Shown piece after piece: positions 6,466-7,066 of a stretch of 7,066 nt of DNA. The DNA is from an uncultured Clostridia bacterium (GTDB taxonomy: Bacteria > Bacillota > Clostridia > TANB77 > CAG-508). The DNA is taken from assembly GCA_947630255.1 (NCBI GenBank), contig CANRGU010000064.1, positions 1 through 7,066 of the forward strand, read 5' to 3'. Numbering within the stretch: position 1 is the stretch's first letter; each line of letters starts with the position of its first letter. The notes below the pieces were generated by a model that saw only the letters and a list, made by a program, of their open reading frames with translations, was not told the DNA's origin and made no database searches. The position numbers were made by a program, and so were the translations under genes.

Positions 6466-6705
6466 CTAAGGTGCTTCGGATCCAGCTGTTTGCTGATAAT
6501 CATTCCACATCCATGCCACACTTTGGACAAGAGCTTTCAATTCATCACTAGCTGAAGAGCTGGTAAGAACAGAATAACAGTATGACAATACACTGTACTT
6601 TAATGACCAAGATGAAATTTTAATAGATGGGTAAAGAGACCACTCAGAAATATTTGCTATAGGCACTACTATCTCATAATATGAACCGCTTTTTTTGTAA
6701 TCCAT
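6466..6705 (-). CDS. C-terminal fragment of the frameshifted Ig-like gene (79 codons from an internal ATG)
   Basis: Read alone, this frame gives a 79-residue product from ATG at 6705 to TAG. It is Ser-, Tyr- and Trp-rich (SEWSLYPSIKISSWSLKYS, SVAWMWNDY). No clear ribosome binding site precedes the ATG: the upstream bases read AATAGCACAAAAGT. The preceding frame runs into it across the A7 tract, with overlapping ends. It is therefore better taken as the tail of the longer Ig-like protein than as a separate small gene. The domain type is not recognised. Confidence 0.45.
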   Translation of the reverse strand: MDYKKSGSYYEIVVPIANISEWSLYPSIKISSWSLKYSVLSYCYSVLTSSSASDELKALVQSVAWMWNDYQQTAGSEAP

Positions 6706-6896
6706 ACTTTTGTGCTATTGCAGCTTTTGTTACCTTAAACTTATGTATTATAGAAAAGCTATCATTTTTAGACAACTGAATTGTTGAACCTGAATATTCT
6801 ATTCCAGAAGGCAATTTGCCACTGGTAGATGCTTTGTACTCTTTCATGCTAGTAGAAGATATTTTTTCAGCAGGTGCAACAAAGACAGGTATCCAA

Positions 6897-7066
6897 TCAG
6901 AATCCCCACCGAGCCGAAGCTATTAAATTGGTACGTCCAGGAGATGTAGCTTGTATAATAGTTTCAGAACCAGAAGTATTAGTTATTTGAGCTATACTAG
7001 GGTCTTCAACTTTCCAAGTTATTGTATCATTTGGTTCAGATGTTTCTGCACTTACTGTTTTCTCTT
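6897..7066 (-). other. Coding segment for a bacterial Ig-like (Big_2-type) domain, partial
   Basis: The first visible frame runs from codon 7064 to a TGA at 6899-6897. About 50 residues show the alternating strand pattern of a Big_2 domain, with the core Trp in ITWKVED, SIAQI and PGRTNLIA. Such domains occur in tandem in secreted adhesins and cell-wall proteins, so more copies may lie to the right of the window. The TGA falls just after the strand GRTNLIASA, where a family member would continue into its last strand; that strand is found in the next frame. Confidence 0.6.

Larger units (their letters stand above)
6466..7066 (-). pseudogene. Ig-like (Big_2-type) domain protein gene, 3' end, broken by two single-base frameshifts; 5' end off the window
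   Basis: Three minus-strand frames fit end to end as one protein. From the right edge to 6897 the product reads like a bacterial Ig-like domain: TITWKVEDPSIAQI, then IQATSPGRTNLIASA, matching the Big_2 pattern 'itW.s.d.siA.v...g.i.a..pG.t.i.A'. The next frame, open from about 6919 to 6674, continues with GGDSDWIPVFVAPAEKI and ends near KAAIAQKYGLQK. The third, to the TAG at 6466-6468, continues SGSYYEIVVPIANISEW and ends QQTAGSEAP. Dropping one base near 6911 (or in the C4 run at 6904-6907) and one base from the T7 run at 6690-6696 restores a single frame. The protein is Ser/Thr-rich like secreted or surface proteins, but its N-terminus is not visible. Sequencing error, true decay and slippage remain possible. 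Confidence 0.72.

Noticed and set aside
6674..6705. Programmed +1 frameshift at the A7 tract
   Set aside because: A slippage site is present, but the second unrelated break 200 bases upstream makes error or gene decay the simpler explanation; kept only as a point to check.

Overview
The window is a strongly AT-rich stretch of bacterial chromosome. Its proteins are rich in Lys, Asn, Ile and Glu, Ile is often ATA and Arg often AGA, and ribosome binding sites of the AGGAG type precede most genes. Trp is TGG throughout and TGA acts only as a stop, so the standard bacterial code fits. This points to a low-GC Firmicute, probably an uncultured clostridial or related gut-type lineage. The lineage is an inference from style and gene content; no rRNA or other marker is present.

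Left part (1-1595, + strand): the 3' end of a gene whose product joins the C-terminus of dephospho-CoA kinase (CoaE) in frame to a complete PgeF/YfiH (DUF152, 'polyphenol oxidase family') domain. A family 4 uracil-DNA glycosylase follows after 19 bp, so the two form a housekeeping operon.

Middle (1608-3411, - strand): two unrecognised peptidase-like genes. The first in transcription order (2884-3411) looks like a YgjP/DUF45-type protein that has lost its zinc-binding residues. It has a clear promoter, a 5' UTR hairpin beside its ribosome binding site and its own terminator. The second (1608-2732) starts with TTG and carries an intact HExxH motif plus a downstream Glu, so it may be a cytoplasmic zinc metallopeptidase.

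Right of centre (3412-4913): back-to-back promoters lead left to the YgjP-like gene and right to a stand-alone, divergent purD. A 13-bp bidirectional terminator fills the gap between purD and the converging gene.

Right part (4916-7066, - strand): a 508-residue hypothetical protein with about four helical W..KY repeats, a nine-unit acidic pentapeptide tract encoded by a 15-bp tandem repeat, and a short C-terminal domain. Just upstream on the same strand is the 3' end of a gene with an Ig-like (Big_2-type) domain. As given, it is broken by two single-base frameshifts, one of them at an A7 tract, and it runs off the right edge.

The genes do not form one pathway. CoA, cell-wall or nucleoside, DNA-repair and purine functions are ordinary core metabolism. 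The unusual content is the fusion, the degenerate peptidase, the repeat protein and the frameshifted Ig-like gene. No mobile element, CRISPR array, tRNA or rRNA was seen, and no stretch over 300 bases lacks a gene.
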